DNA from: Aureobasidium sp. EXF-3400
Lineage: Eukaryota > Ascomycota > Dothideomycetes > Dothideales > Saccotheciaceae
Direction: 5' to 3'
DNA: 47,033 nt
Assembly (NCBI GenBank): GCA_024195585.1
Contig: SWBL01000373.1
Coordinates: 1 to 47,033, forward strand
The notes under the pieces are model-generated. The model made no database searches and had not been told where the DNA came from. It saw only the letters and a program-made list of their open reading frames with translations. Numbering within the stretch: position 1 is the stretch's first letter; each line of letters starts with the position of its first letter. The position numbers and the translations under genes were made by a program. Shown one piece after another: positions 22,334 through 33,066 of the stretch.

Positions 22334-23024
22334 TCTGCAATGAACGTGGCGAAGCTGAGCAGGAATGAAGTCAAGCCGTTTGTCTGCTAAGGAGGGCGCA
22401 TTTACTAGTCACTATGGACACCCTCACATCAGACGCCCGGTTACCGACAGATTCCCTTTGCTGACCTGTTTCTGCGTTCTCTGTTTTCTTCATCGCACCA
22501 GCAAGGCAAGAGAGAAATATTTCCTTCGGATATACTCACATCGCATCTTTACCAGAGAGAACTGGATTTGAATTTGTTCAATTCATCCTCCCACCCCTAC
22601 AAGACGTTTCCGAGACATATTTCCACCGCCGTTGATGGCGACTGATACCGTTATGCCGCTCCAGCTATCTCTACTCACAATACCCGCGTGAATGCTCACA
22701 GTGGCTAGCTGAGTCTCAATCTGATAGTCCAGATTTGGTATGACCTCTCGTTCCTCAGGTGAAAGTCGGAAGACCACATGTCAGGATCAGCAGAAAATGC
22801 ACAGATGCGATACCTTTGCTGAAAGCCGTTGATGTACTTGAGACCTGCCAGGAACAAATACTCTTGGCTGCTCTGAGAATTCAACAGACCTGCATGTGTT
22901 TGATTAGTTGAGCATGGTATTGAGGCAACGCTGCTTGCCTATATGAAAATCTCCTCAGAAGATATAAACGGTAGGTGCAGCGCAGAAATCTCAAGGTAGT
23001 TCTTCCCATTTTACCACCGCCAAG
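22334..23024. promoter_or_regulatory. divergent intergenic region between the regulator and the secreted protein
   Basis: The 691-bp gap separates start codons of two genes pointing away from each other, so it should hold both promoters. A 64-codon minus-strand frame at 22583-22777 lacks any motif. I see no clear TATA box or repeat. Confidence 0.4.
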
Positions 23025-23960
23025 ATGTTTACTCATCCATCGATACCTCTGCTTTTCTGGTTCTTTGCCCAACTCGTGAGCGTATCGTCCTCTCCGCTTG
23101 TTGTTGAACGGGCAGCTTCAACATGTTCTGCAAACGATATCGCCACAGTGAAGCGTACAGCCCCGGTTGACCCCGTGTACTTTTGTCAATGGTGGCAGCA
23201 AGAGTGAGAACAACCATCAAGGTCACCTCTGAATCAGAGATTTGACAATTTGAACAGTGTACGCACAAGATCGCCTTTCATGGAGTTTACCCCGACTCAG
23301 GTCGACACTCTGTGCAAATGCATTTCGCCCATAGCAACAGGACCCAAGTGCAAACGCAAGCGCAAGCGATCAGAAATCGAGGAAAGAGCAGATGCCAACT
23401 CTGGTCGTTCTGCAGCCTCGTGCAGCGCTGAAGTCAGCGTACAGTTTACTGAACCGTGGCGCTTCTGTACTTTCTACACTGCTTACCCAAGAACCACATC
23501 GCCATTCAAGAAGTACACTGCATCCGCTTTGACTAGTTTGTGCCAATGTGCCATCACAAAGCCTTCTTCCACAACCAGCAAGAAGATCTCTACAACTTCA
23601 ACTTCCAAGAAGGTCTCTACCACATCAAAAAAGACTACCACGACTAGCACAAAGCCGGTCACCACATCCAAGAAGACCTCAACCACAAGCACGAAGAAGA
23701 CGAGCACATCGACCAAGCCAGCGACTGTCCAGAAGCCGGCAACGACCAGCAGCAAGAAGCCAACAACTACTAGCAGCAAGAAACCCACGACTACAAGCAC
23801 CAAGAAACCAACAACCACAAGCAGCATGAAATCAACCAGTACCAGTACCAAGAAGGTCACATCGACAAGCACAAAGAAGTCTACCATCACAAGCACCACG
23901 AAAAAGCTATCGACCACCAGCTCAAAGAAGACAACATCGAGCACAATCTCCAAGTCATAG
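23025..23960 (+). CDS. secreted protein with two cysteine modules and Lys/Ser/Thr-rich tail
   Basis: Exons 23025-23203 and 23258-23960 (54-nt intron) give 293 residues. Residues 1-23 form a signal peptide (IPLLFWFFAQLVSVSSS). Two homologous modules follow: C34, C54, C79, C81 and C115, C130, C155, C157. The distance from second to third cysteine is identical (24 residues), and both share FC, R-T-x-SPF, T and LC-x-C. Between them lies the basic linker CKRKRKRSEIEERADA, a plausible Kex2-type processing site. From residue 163 to the end the chain is almost only Ser, Thr, Lys and Pro, with three perfect-length 8-residue units of the KKPTTTSS type. The tail could be heavily O-mannosylated; there is no GPI-anchor signal, so it is likely free or wall-bound by charge. 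Role unknown; adhesin-like or effector-like are guesses. Confidence 0.8.
23754..23825 (+). repeat. 24-bp coding tandem repeat (KKPTTTSS x3)
   Basis: Three consecutive 24-bp units (23754-23777, 23778-23801, 23802-23825) encode KKPTTTSS, KKPTTTST and KKPTTTSS. They sit inside a longer degenerate TTSKK tract. Units differ mainly at third codon positions. Confidence 0.85.
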
Positions 23961-24369
23961 AATAATTCACAGTCTTCAAGTCTTTACAGAAGTGTGAATG
24001 ACGTTACACGGGGAAGAGGAAGATATTCTATGTTCATTGCAGGGGTTTTCAGGTGTTTCTTAGCAGGATCGTGAGTTATGACATCCATTGCATGTTCACT
24101 AGCGAAATCTGCCTAATAGCCGTCGTATTGCTAGAGCGATCATTTTGCCCTGGTGGTGTGAGTTCACGAGGAAGGATTGCTGGCCCCACCCAATAATGAT
24201 CGGCTGCTTCGGCTATCTTTGGCCTATCTCCAACCCGTCTTGTGCACAAAAGTAGAAGGTCGTGCCATTTGCGGGGTGGATGATGATATAAGCTACACAG
24301 CCACTGCTGCCTTCTATTCGATTGTTTCTTTCTTTCAATCTCTATCCTATCCAAAGTCCAATTGACGAG
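23961..24369. promoter_or_regulatory. intergenic region, CPS1 promoter
   Basis: The 409-bp gap contains the 3' region of the secreted-protein gene and the upstream region of the peptidase gene. A pyrimidine-rich stretch (about 24310-24350) precedes the ATG at 24370. No frame or repeat of note. Confidence 0.45.
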
Positions 24370-26235
24370 ATGGATGAGAAGCAGCAACTCATCGGGTCGC
24401 TCCCGGTCGTAAACGTTATCTCCGAGCAGCGTGCACAAGCAAAGAAGAACTCTCGTTGGGGAACCATCAAGCTCGTGTGTCATTGAATGAATCTCTCCGC
24501 GATGGGTCACGCCAATTAACAATGCGCTACAGGTCACAGCATGTGCAGCTCTGGTTGCTTTCCTGCATTGGGCTTTTGTTCTCCCGCAGCTGCCGCTGAA
24601 GCATCATGGGAAGCATGGCAAGCACCACCATCAGAAGTCGCAATGTCCTCAGGTTGAGCCTCTTGTGCCTAGCCAGCAGAGCGACCAATTGGTCAATATG
24701 GATGCCTACCTCAAGTCTCCTGCTTTCCAGAACGCGTCTATTCAACGTCTTTCCGGTGCTGTTCAAATTGACACCCAGTCGTTTGATGACCTGGGCAAGG
24801 TCGGCGAGGACAAGAGATGGGAGGTTTTCTTCCCCTTCCACGAGTATCTAGAGAAGGTAGGTCAACCTCTTATGGGCATTAGACCGAGGGTTGTGGCTAA
24901 TTTTTCAAGACCTTCCCTCTGGTTTACGAGCATCTCAAGGTCGAGAAAGTCAACACACATGGCCTTGTTTACACTTGGCAAGGTTCGGATGCCAGTCTGA
25001 AGCCCACTCTGCTTATGGCTCATCAAGACACCGTTCCTGTCCCTGATGTCACTCTTGATGCCTGGACCCATCCTCCATGGTCTGGTTTCTTCGATGGCAA
25101 GAACATCTGGGGTCGCGGCTCATCCGACTGCAAAAACCAGCTCATTGCTATTCTCGAGTCTGTTGAGCTGCTGCTCGACGCTGGCTTTACTCCTGCTAGA
25201 ACCGTTCTTCTTTCCTTTGGCTTCGATGAGGAGATCAGCGGTGGCCAAGGTGCAGGCACTCTCGCTCCTTTCATTCTCGAACGTTATGGTCCCGATTCAC
25301 TTGCTGTTATCGTCGACGAGGGTGCTGGTATTGACGACGTTTGGGGCGTTACTATGGCTACTCCAGGTGTTGCCGAGAAGGGCTACACCGATGTTGTCAT
25401 CACTATCCGTATGCCTGGTGGTCACTCTTCCATTCCTCCAGACCACACTGCCATTGGTGTTATGAGCGAGCTCATCACTTTGATCGAGGCCGACAAATAC
25501 CCTCTTCGTCTTGATGGCAAGAATCCTTACCTTGGCCAGATGTACTGTGGAGCCGAGCACGGCAAAGATTTCCCCAAGAAGCTCGGCAAGCTACTCGACA
25601 AGGCTCAGGGCCAGTGCAAGGCAAAGCCTGACCAGCTCGCATCTGAGGCTGCCAAAGCAGGTCCTGCCATTCAGTACCTGATGCAGACCTCGATCGCCGT
25701 CGATGTGATTGGTGGCGGTGTCAAGGTCAACGCTCTTCCCGAACGTGTCCAAGCTATTGTAAACCACCGCATCAACGTTGGAGAGCACCCTGCCGATGCT
25801 CACAACAAGATTGCCGGCCTTGCCAAGGGCGTTGCAAAGAAGTACGGTCTTTCTCTGCACGCCTTCGACAACACCACTGAGACACCTTCTTCCATCTCGC
25901 TCACTGCTTTCGAGCGCGTCCTTGAACCTGCTCCTGTTACACCCACCTCAGTCGATGGTGAGACTGCCTACAGCATTCTGTCTGGTTCGATTCGTGCTCT
26001 GTACGGCAGCGAAGTCATCGTCGCTCCTGGTATCATGACGGGAAACACCGACACCAAGTACTACTGGGATCTCTCTCGCAACATTTTCCGTTTCGCTCCT
26101 GGATACGATGGCGAGTCGAGCGGTCTGGGCAACATCCACACTGTGGACGAGAGAGTCTCCATCAAGAACCACGTCAACACTGTCAAGTGGTTCTCCCTGT
26201 TCATTCGCAACATGGATGAAGCCGAGCTTAAGTAA
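24370..26235 (+). CDS. CPS1: vacuolar carboxypeptidase S (M20 metallopeptidase)
   Basis: Carboxypeptidase S removes C-terminal residues from peptides in the vacuole, supplying amino acids from peptides. Exons 24370-24474, 24533-24856 and 24910-26235 give 584 residues. A short cytosolic N-terminus leads to one membrane helix (about residues 36-55), then a His/Lys-rich stem, the type II arrangement of yeast Cps1, which is sorted through multivesicular bodies. M20 residues are present: H181 and D183 (LLMAHQD), bridging D216 (GRGSSDCKN), general base E250 and ligand E251 (FDEE), D279-E280, and the late His in NIHTVDE. GNTDTKYYWDLS is typical of the family. The third exon begins after a TTTTTCAAG acceptor, confirmed by continuity from YLEK to TFPLVYEHLK. 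The start fits the first exon ending at TIKL. Confidence 0.94.
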
Positions 26236-27217
26236 ATGTATCGTGTAAAAGCATATTGAATGTTGATGGTATTTAGATGGTATATATCCCAGCAAAGCCA
26301 CCCATGAGAGTACGAATTTGCTTAGATGATCGTACCTCTCTATTTTAGACTTCGTACCTCTCTATTCTAGACTATCGCACTTTCCTTTCTGGTCGAAATT
26401 AATGCACTTGATCTTCTCGAGGCAAAAAGAAAAGCCCAAAACACGCAGCAGCAGGGTGGGTATGGCCACTCCAATCATCATTGTATACCAACCCTGATGT
26501 CGTCGCCGTGTGTCGTCTAAGCCTTGATGACGCTGTAATGCTCGACGTTGGCAGACCTTAGGATCTTTCCCCGAAAAGGACTGACACTACCATGCTAAGT
26601 ATAGCAGCCTGAAGCCGTTGCTCTGGAGATACCACACTTAGTGAACCTATACAGGGCAAGTGAACCTGACCCGACAATGATCAACTCCCCGTGGAGATCA
26701 TTCTTCTCATATACATTGTACATTTTCACAGTACTTCCACGCTCATCCTTCCTCTTTTGTAATGGTGTTCAGTACACCTGACGACGGCGACCCTGCGACG
26801 CTCTATAGCTTGTTAGGGGCCTTGCCGTTGGGAGCGTGAACTCGGGCGAGTCGCGCATCAGACTCTCCTGGACGGTCTTAAGTTCACCGAGGTCCTTCTT
26901 AGCCTCTGAGGTTGACACTGATCTGGTCGAAGGCAGTCTTGGATTTGGTCGCCATGTTCTCGGCGTTGTCCATCATGTTTCTGGCGTTTTCATAAGCGGT
27001 GTTGACTCCCGAGGCGTGCGCATCGTCGGATAAGGCACATGCCTTGCTTGGGCAATTTTCCTCCCTTGCTTGCTCTGGCGATATCTTGGACCAGGCATGT
27101 TTGTCTGCTTCAGATGGCAGATAAATCCATGGGTGAACAACTCGTGCGAGAAAGACTCCACCATTGATATGGTGCAGCACTCTCAATATTTGGTAGCTGT
27201 GGAGAATTTCTTATCTC
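26236..27217. other. intergenic region with a broken small frame
   Basis: The 982-bp gap lies between the 3' ends of two convergent genes. It contains a short direct duplication near 26328-26372 (TACCTCTCTATTTTAGACT-like, twice) and a frameshifted minus-strand frame described separately. Otherwise nothing is recognised. Confidence 0.45.
26769..27186 (-). pseudogene. possible frameshifted small gene of unknown type
   Basis: On the minus strand a frame from 27186 ends at 26899 with helical text such as NTAYENARNMMDNAENMATK. In the next frame, from about 26910 to 26769, the text continues in similar style (EAKKDLGELKTVQESLMRDS) to a stop. The two halves would read as one Lys/Glu/Ala-rich helical protein if joined by a single-base shift near 26905. 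No splice signals explain the switch. I do not recognise the family. It may be a decayed gene, or the similarity of style may be chance. Confidence 0.25.
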
Positions 27218-30200
27218 TCATCCACCTTTCATATACTTCTGCACCAATGCCACCATCCTGGGCACCAGCTCCCGGACCAGAAAAGGCTTAGTCACCACTT
27301 CATCCATACCAGCCTCTAGCGCAACAGCAACCTGCTCTGGTCTAGCATTGGCAGTAATCGCGATGACAGGGACATGAGTTGTGAGATCGCCCCTGGACTC
27401 CAGTTGGCGGATACGGCGGACAGCGGCCAGGCCATCCATAACCGGCATCTCGACGTCCATGAGGATGATGGAGAGTGGGACGGCAGAAGGAGATGAGGGG
27501 AAGAATGTGGTAGTGGCGAGGAAATTCAAGGCGACGAGACCGTCGTCTGCTACATGGACAGAATTGACGCCCAATCTTCGTAGCTGTTGAGCAATGACCT
27601 GTGAAATATTTGTCAACTCCGAAAAAACATCATGCGTAGGGATTCTTCGCACCTTCTGGTTTATCTTGTTGTCCTCGCAAACCAGGACATTCAAGTCTTT
27701 AACCGACATACTGCTTTCTTCCGCAACGCTCGACATTGTCAAGACTTTGACATCTTGCTTGCCCTCTGTGTAAGGCAAGTTAAGGACATCAGTCAACGCT
27801 TCCGTGGAAGCTAATGATCCGCTGCGAGACGCTGGCGGTTCTGCTCGTCTTGTCTTGATGAAGAAAGCAAACGTAGAACCGACTCCTGCTGTACTCTTGA
27901 CACCAATCTGTCCTCCTTGGAGTTCAGTGAGACCTCGGCTGATGAATAGACCCAGCCCGCTCCCACCATATGTTTTATAAGTCTTTGGTGATGCTAGTTT
28001 TCGAGGTGCCGTTAGTCTTCTCTAACTTCGATGCTCGGATTTCAAGAACAAGTGAACTTACCTTGTGCAAAACGTTGGAACAGAACTTTACATTCGTCCT
28101 CTGCCAGACCTCGCCCAGTATCCTCAACACCAATGTAAATGTATACCTCCTCTCCAAGCTTGATATCTGGCCCTGCCGTTGCGGGCGTAGTGGGCATTGA
28201 TGAGTCCTTGGTAATATCCTTACGCGGGTCCAAGAAAGCAATGCCAAAGTCCTTCTCCGTAGGTTTTGTGACAGAAGCAGCAAGTTTGACGGTAATCCTT
28301 CGCTCTCTCTCAAACTTTGTAAATTTGATCGAATTCGAAAAGAAGTTGATGATCTGTAAGGCAGAGTCAGCACCAATCGATTGTCATGATTATGATGAAC
28401 ATATAAAGTGCTGACCACTTGGAGAAAACGGCTAGGATCCACGAGGACATAGTCCACGGCGAGATTAACATAGCTCTGATCGACGTCCATGTTCGCCACG
28501 ATATTGGTGTGCTCAATTTCCTTCTCAAACATTTTCAGTGCAGTCTCGATGATCGCAGGCACTTGTGCTCTTTCCAAACTAAGAACCACAAGATTGGAGT
28601 CCAGCTTTGAGAAGGTGAGAACTTCATCTGTTTCAGTTCAGTACTTTTCGTCCCATTTGTGTTGGAACTCGAGCTATTACCTATAATTGTTTTCATGTGC
28701 CTGGCACAGAGAGTAATAGTCTGAGCAGAATCTTTCAACGACTCAATGGTGTCAGGCGCAGGCGGAGTCTCCAACAATGACATGATGCCATCTGCCAGCT
28801 GGAGAATCGATGACAAAGGATTTCGCATCTCGTGTGATAACATGTCTAAGAATGTTTCTGTCGCTCGCTTGTTTTCCAGGGCATCCTGTAGTTTTTCGCT
28901 AATGAGACGTTCATTCAACTTTCGCGGGCTGACATCAAGCAACCATCCTTGCACGGAGGTTATAGCTCCTGTTTGATCACGTTCGGCGAATGACATGCTC
29001 TCCACCCATCGCACGCCTTCCGGGAAGCCTGGAGACTTAAGCCTTACTTCTTCCTGGACAGGTGCTGTACCATTAATTGTGTTCAACCACATGGATTCAA
29101 CTAAACCCAGATCCTCGTCGTGTACTGTCGGGTTCCAGCCGAGATCGCCATCAGCGCTCTTGTAGAATTGTGTTCGTGTTACACCATGTAGCTCTAGATA
29201 TGCGTCGTTGACGAAAACGGGATATCCATCCGGTCGTAAACTGTACATGCCGATCGGAGCTTGTCTTGCCATGCGAGCATACGAATTTTCATGCACCTCC
29301 GCCTCTAGAAGAGCGATTTGTAGCTTGTCAGACAATGCTGAGGTGATGGCTGCAGTTTTTTTCTGTTCTTCCGGTAGAGTGACAAAGATGGCGCTTTTGC
29401 GGATCAGATCGCATATTTGCGACACAAAAGACCTGCTTCCATCGTCAAAGGGTCTGCCAGGGTTCATACCAAAGACGGCGACAGCGACCCTGCGACTATT
29501 CATATCTGTGATGGGCAAGACGCAGATTACCCTGATAGCGACTTGGTCGGAAGTGCTCCATTGGAGGTCAGTGGGAAGCGAGCCATCATCTTGCCTCAGG
29601 ACAAGTAGCTTTTCGTAATCAGACGTCCTGTTGAGAGACCTGAGTATAGACGAGGAGAGTTTCGATTGTGTATTTGCGACACCGAACGAAGCCTCAAGTA
29701 CATAGTCTTGCGAAGTTAATGATGATTGAGGTATTGTTGGGTCTTCAGCGCTAGTGACAGAGAAGACACAACCAGCAACGATGTCAATCGAAGTCTTGCT
29801 GATTGCATCCCGAGCGATGGGCCAAAGCTGCTTCAGACTAGTTGCGTTTGCAGCATTTCTGGTGAATGTATCGAAGATGACAGCTCGATTCTCTTGTACG
29901 ACAGCGGTAGTGGTTTCAGTGAATTCGCAGACACATCCAAGATAGCGACCATCCACACTGATAACAGGTAATTGGTAGTAGCGGTACCATGTTTGCTCTG
30001 GAAAATCGTCCCGGTCTAGCACGACCATCTCGTTCTTCATTTGTTGTGCCTTTCCGGACGCAACAACTGTTCTGATGGAAGCGTCTATCCGGTCGAATAT
30101 GACTTGGCCCAACGCCTTTTCCAGAGGAATTCCCAAACAAGGATGTCTCTTACCCAGTATAGGTACGGCGGCTTCGTTGTACATCAATGCGTGCTCGTCG

Positions 30201-30766
30201 CCCCAGTAAAGAATGCGGGATTCAGGACAGATCATCATCCATTGGACGGCGCGGCGCAACTGTGGATGCCAGCTCGATATGGGGCCTAGAGAGGTCTCAT
30301 GGAAAGGGTAGTTGTTGACATAGGACATCCATGGATCATCTCTTGGTTCCAACCAGCCCATATACATGTCGGTGAGCTTCTGTGGTTCTGAGGGGCTTTT
30401 GGATTTGTCTATTTGTTGACGGTGGTCGAGCATTACAGCATCCGCGTCAGGCGTAGCAGGTGCAGGAGTCCAACGACAAAAGACGGTCATGACCGAGTTT
30501 CCCAAGCTCTTTCCTAGCCATTTTTGATGGGCAAAGGTACCAAGATCGATGGGTTCATGGGTAGCATGGGCCTCGAGTGTACACAGGCTGTCGGCCCATG
30601 ACTGGAGGTCGGTAGAGATGGCAGTCCCTCGGAGTAGCGAATCAAAGGCAATATTACAGAAACGGATGCGACGGGTGTTGGTGTCGAGAAGCAATGTCGG
30701 ACGGTCATCGTAGGAGATCAAGTCGATCAACGTGTCGACTAGGGCGTCATGTCCAGGCGCCGACAT
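27218..30766 (-). CDS. hybrid histidine kinase (PAS, HisKA, HATPase, receiver)
   Basis: A cytosolic sensor kinase expected to autophosphorylate and pass phosphate to an internal receiver, then through Ypd1-type phosphotransfer. Exons 30766-28681, 28627-28416, 28353-28062, 27993-27653 and 27598-27218 give 1103 residues; all junctions keep phase. An N-terminal PAS-like region (about 150-310, with ILYWGDEHALMYNEAA) is followed by a GAF-like stretch and a second PAS/PAC (about 500-635, APIGMYSLRPDGYPVFVNDA). The phosphoacceptor is H645 in LSHEMRNPLSS. The ATPase shows an N box (FFSNSIKFT), G1 (EDTGRGL) and G2 (GGSGLGLFIS). The receiver has CEDN, phosphoacceptor D1025 (ILMDVEMPVMDG) and TKPF. There are no membrane helices. 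All catalytic residues are present, so it should be active. The stimulus is unknown. Confidence 0.9.
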
Positions 30767-31144
30767 GTTTGACGTCGGACACGTTGGTGATTCAAGGGAT
30801 GGTCGATGTAAACATGGTGGTGTTATCCCGACAATGTCATATCAATTGTCGGTTGCTCGAAGTTTGCATGACGTCTTTGCCGAGCCGTTTGCAAAAGTCA
30901 TGGATGGTGCATCTGTGTTGCGCTTCTTCATGTTGCTGTGCGAGATTCGAACTCCCTACGTGGTACGCCAAAACATGTCAGACTGTAAGAAGAGTTCAAC
31001 GAGAGGACACGATACATGATTTCAGAGCCTCATTATTGCCGATCCCATGCATAAACACAAACCACGTCGATTTGACCCAAGCGCCTCGCTAATCTGGAAC
31101 CCAAGACAGCCCTAACCGCCTGTCTGCATACTTGTACTCGTAAC
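30767..31144. promoter_or_regulatory. BOS1 3' region and histidine-kinase promoter
   Basis: The 378-bp gap lies between two minus-strand genes. A tRNA B-box-like string near 30941 was examined and rejected. No other element is clear. Confidence 0.4.
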
Positions 31145-32007
31145 TTACCGAAGCCACTTGAGCACAAAGTAGACAAAGACAACAAACACCACCACGCCCG
31201 TCCAGAAGATCCACTTGTCCTGCTTGGCCCTTCGCTCCACCATGCGTATCGTGTCTCCCGAAATGCCCAATGTGTTTGCAACGCTGTAGAGCTTTCTCTG
31301 TGTGTTCTTGAGCATATCACGCTGCTCGCCCAAATCACCCAGCACAGCGCGACCTCTCTCCAAGTACTCGTCTAACGTTGCGTTTGTCGAGGCGAAGAAG
31401 TTTTGTTCGCGCAGCGCGTGGTTCTCTCGCGCTTGGTCGCCAGAGTCGGTGCTTAAAGCATAAGGCGACTGATATGATGAGTAGGGGTTTGAGCCCGCTG
31501 CACCGGTTGGTGTATTGACAAAGCCGTCTCGCGTGCGGAATAGTGGGTTTGCGCCTGCATCGCGCGAAGAACTGGCGATTGCAGAATCGGCATATGGGTT
31601 CTCGGGTGTAGCGTTTGCGCCATGTGGACGACGGTGACCTAGCAAATCATTTCGGTTGTTCTGGTGCAGCTTCTCTTCGTGTTCGGCTTTGAGGAGGGCG
31701 AAGCGACTACGGTAGTCGAGAAGTTCGGCGCGGAAGTTTGTCAGGCGGTCTTGAGCCTTCTGTGCTTTTTCTGGGACCAGTTCCTGCTGGGCGCTTCTTG
31801 AGTAGTCGTCTAATGTGCGGCTGAAGGATGTGAGAGAGGTTGTGAGTTGTCCCTGGAGAGCTGGCGAGGTCGTGGCTGACTCGGCGAAAGCGTCGAGATC
31901 CTTGCGGATGGCGTTGGACTGCCGTAATGCAGAGTTGAAGAGTGAGTTCTGCACAAAGTAATCAGTTCATAGAGCTCAACATGCATTCTTCGGTTGGCAC
32001 TCACCAT
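31145..32007 (-). CDS. BOS1: ER-Golgi Qb-SNARE Bos1
   Basis: Bos1 is the Qb-SNARE (membrin family) for fusion of COPII vesicles with the Golgi, acting with Bet1, Sec22 and Sed5. Exon 1 is the ATG alone (32007-32005), followed by GTGAGT; exon 2 is 31948-31145. The 268-residue product starts MNSLFNSALRQSN, which matches the yeast MNALYNHAVKQKN start and justifies the one-codon exon. It has an N-terminal three-helix region, a linker with NPYADSA, the SNARE helix (NATLDEYLERGRAVLGDLG to VERRAKQDK) and a C-terminal anchor ending YFVLKWLR, as in yeast Bos1. Length fits the family. It is head to head with SNU13, with start codons 292 bp apart. Confidence 0.95.
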
Positions 32008-32299
32008 GGTTGTGTTTGCAAGTGAGCGAACTGCAAGCTGTCAAATGCTTGCATGTAAACATGTGAATGCTGCCCTAGTCGTCTCGGCCCAGCCCCACGG
32101 CCCGCCGCGTTGTGGCACTCTGCCCTAACTCACTTCCTCTTTTTTTTGCAACTGGCAGCTTTCGAATCTTTCTTCTTCCATCATCCAACCCATCCCAAAC
32201 CCAATCCTTCGGCCGTGAACCCCGGGCGAGCAAACCGCAAGGAACCTTCGGGCGAGCCATTTTCATCAACGACTCCCATCTACCAACAAACCAACAAAA
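32008..32299. promoter_or_regulatory. bidirectional promoter, BOS1 / SNU13
   Basis: The 292-bp gap between divergent start codons includes a T-run at 32142-32149 and a pyrimidine-rich stretch (32130-32185), followed by an A/C-rich SNU13 leader (32265-32299). No TATA box is evident, as expected for housekeeping genes. Confidence 0.5.
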
Positions 32300-32740
32300 A
32301 TGTCGCAGAACGACTCCGCCGCCTGGCCCGTCGCTGACGCCGCCCTGACCCAGAACATCCTCGACCTGGTCCAGCAAGCCTCCCACTACCGCCAGTTGAA
32401 GAAGGGTGCCAACGAGGCCACAAAGACCCTCAACCGTGGTGTCGCCGAGGTTGTCATTCTTGCCGCCGACACTGCTCCTCTGGCCATTCTCTTGCACATT
32501 CCCCTGCTCTGCGAGGACAAGAACGTCGCTTACATGTGCGCAATCCCCTAGTCTTCAAACTCCGCGATAAGAATACAAGCTAACTTTCTCTGCAGCTACG
32601 TTCCCTCCAAGATGGCTCTTGGTCGCGCTTGCGGTGTCTCCCGCGCCGTCATCGCTGCCTCCATCACCACCAACGAGGCTTCCGACCTCATGGGCCAGAT
32701 CCGCGCTCTCAAGGACAAGGTCGAGAGACTCATGATCTAA
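32300..32740 (+). CDS. SNU13: U4/U6 snRNP and box C/D snoRNP protein Snu13 (L7Ae family)
   Basis: Snu13 (15.5K/NHP2L1) binds kink-turns in U4 snRNA and C/D snoRNAs, nucleating spliceosomal and rRNA-modification particles. Exons 32300-32535 and 32596-32740 give 126 residues, the usual length. It reads [20 protein letters not shown], then the RNA-binding [14 protein letters not shown], then [20 protein letters not shown]. The junction codon restores VAYIYVPSK, and the rest is [21 protein letters not shown] to the VERLMI end. Introns and phase are clear. It shares a promoter region with BOS1. Confidence 0.97.
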
Positions 32741-33066
32741 GCAGCGAAACAGCTCTCTGAAGGATCAAGGAAAAACGAATGGAGCAAGCAAGAGAAGAAA
32801 AAAGTGGACTATAGGATGCTAGGAATATCGGGGCGCGCGTGCCCTTGATTGGGTTTTCTCGCCGATATTTTCACACACACGCACCATGTAGTTCGAACAA
32901 AATCACAAGAAGTTCTACATCATTTATAATCATTGCGCTCTTCCTAACTCTACCAAGTACACTGTGCACATTTGCTTGATTAATCTCAGTCCTACACAGC
33001 TTCGTGAATCAAGGGTATCGAAACAACTGCGTAGTATGAAAAAGAAAATATGCTTGATATCGTACA
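32741..33066. other. convergent intergenic region, no gene seen
   Basis: About 326 bp between the stop codons of SNU13 and the DUF300 gene. It should hold the two 3' untranslated regions; no repeat or frame stands out. Confidence 0.45.

Noticed and set aside
22583..22777. 64-codon minus-strand frame before the secreted-protein gene
   Set aside because: No motif, and it lies in a divergent promoter region.
23483..23953. 156-codon antisense frame rich in Val, Leu and Phe
   Set aside because: It is the mirror of the Lys/Ser/Thr repeat tail of the secreted protein; its composition follows from that repeat.
30880..30980. tRNA-like B box on the minus strand (AGTTCGAATCT with a 4-of-5 bp arm)
   Set aside because: No A box, no acceptor stem pairing and no plausible anticodon arm upstream.
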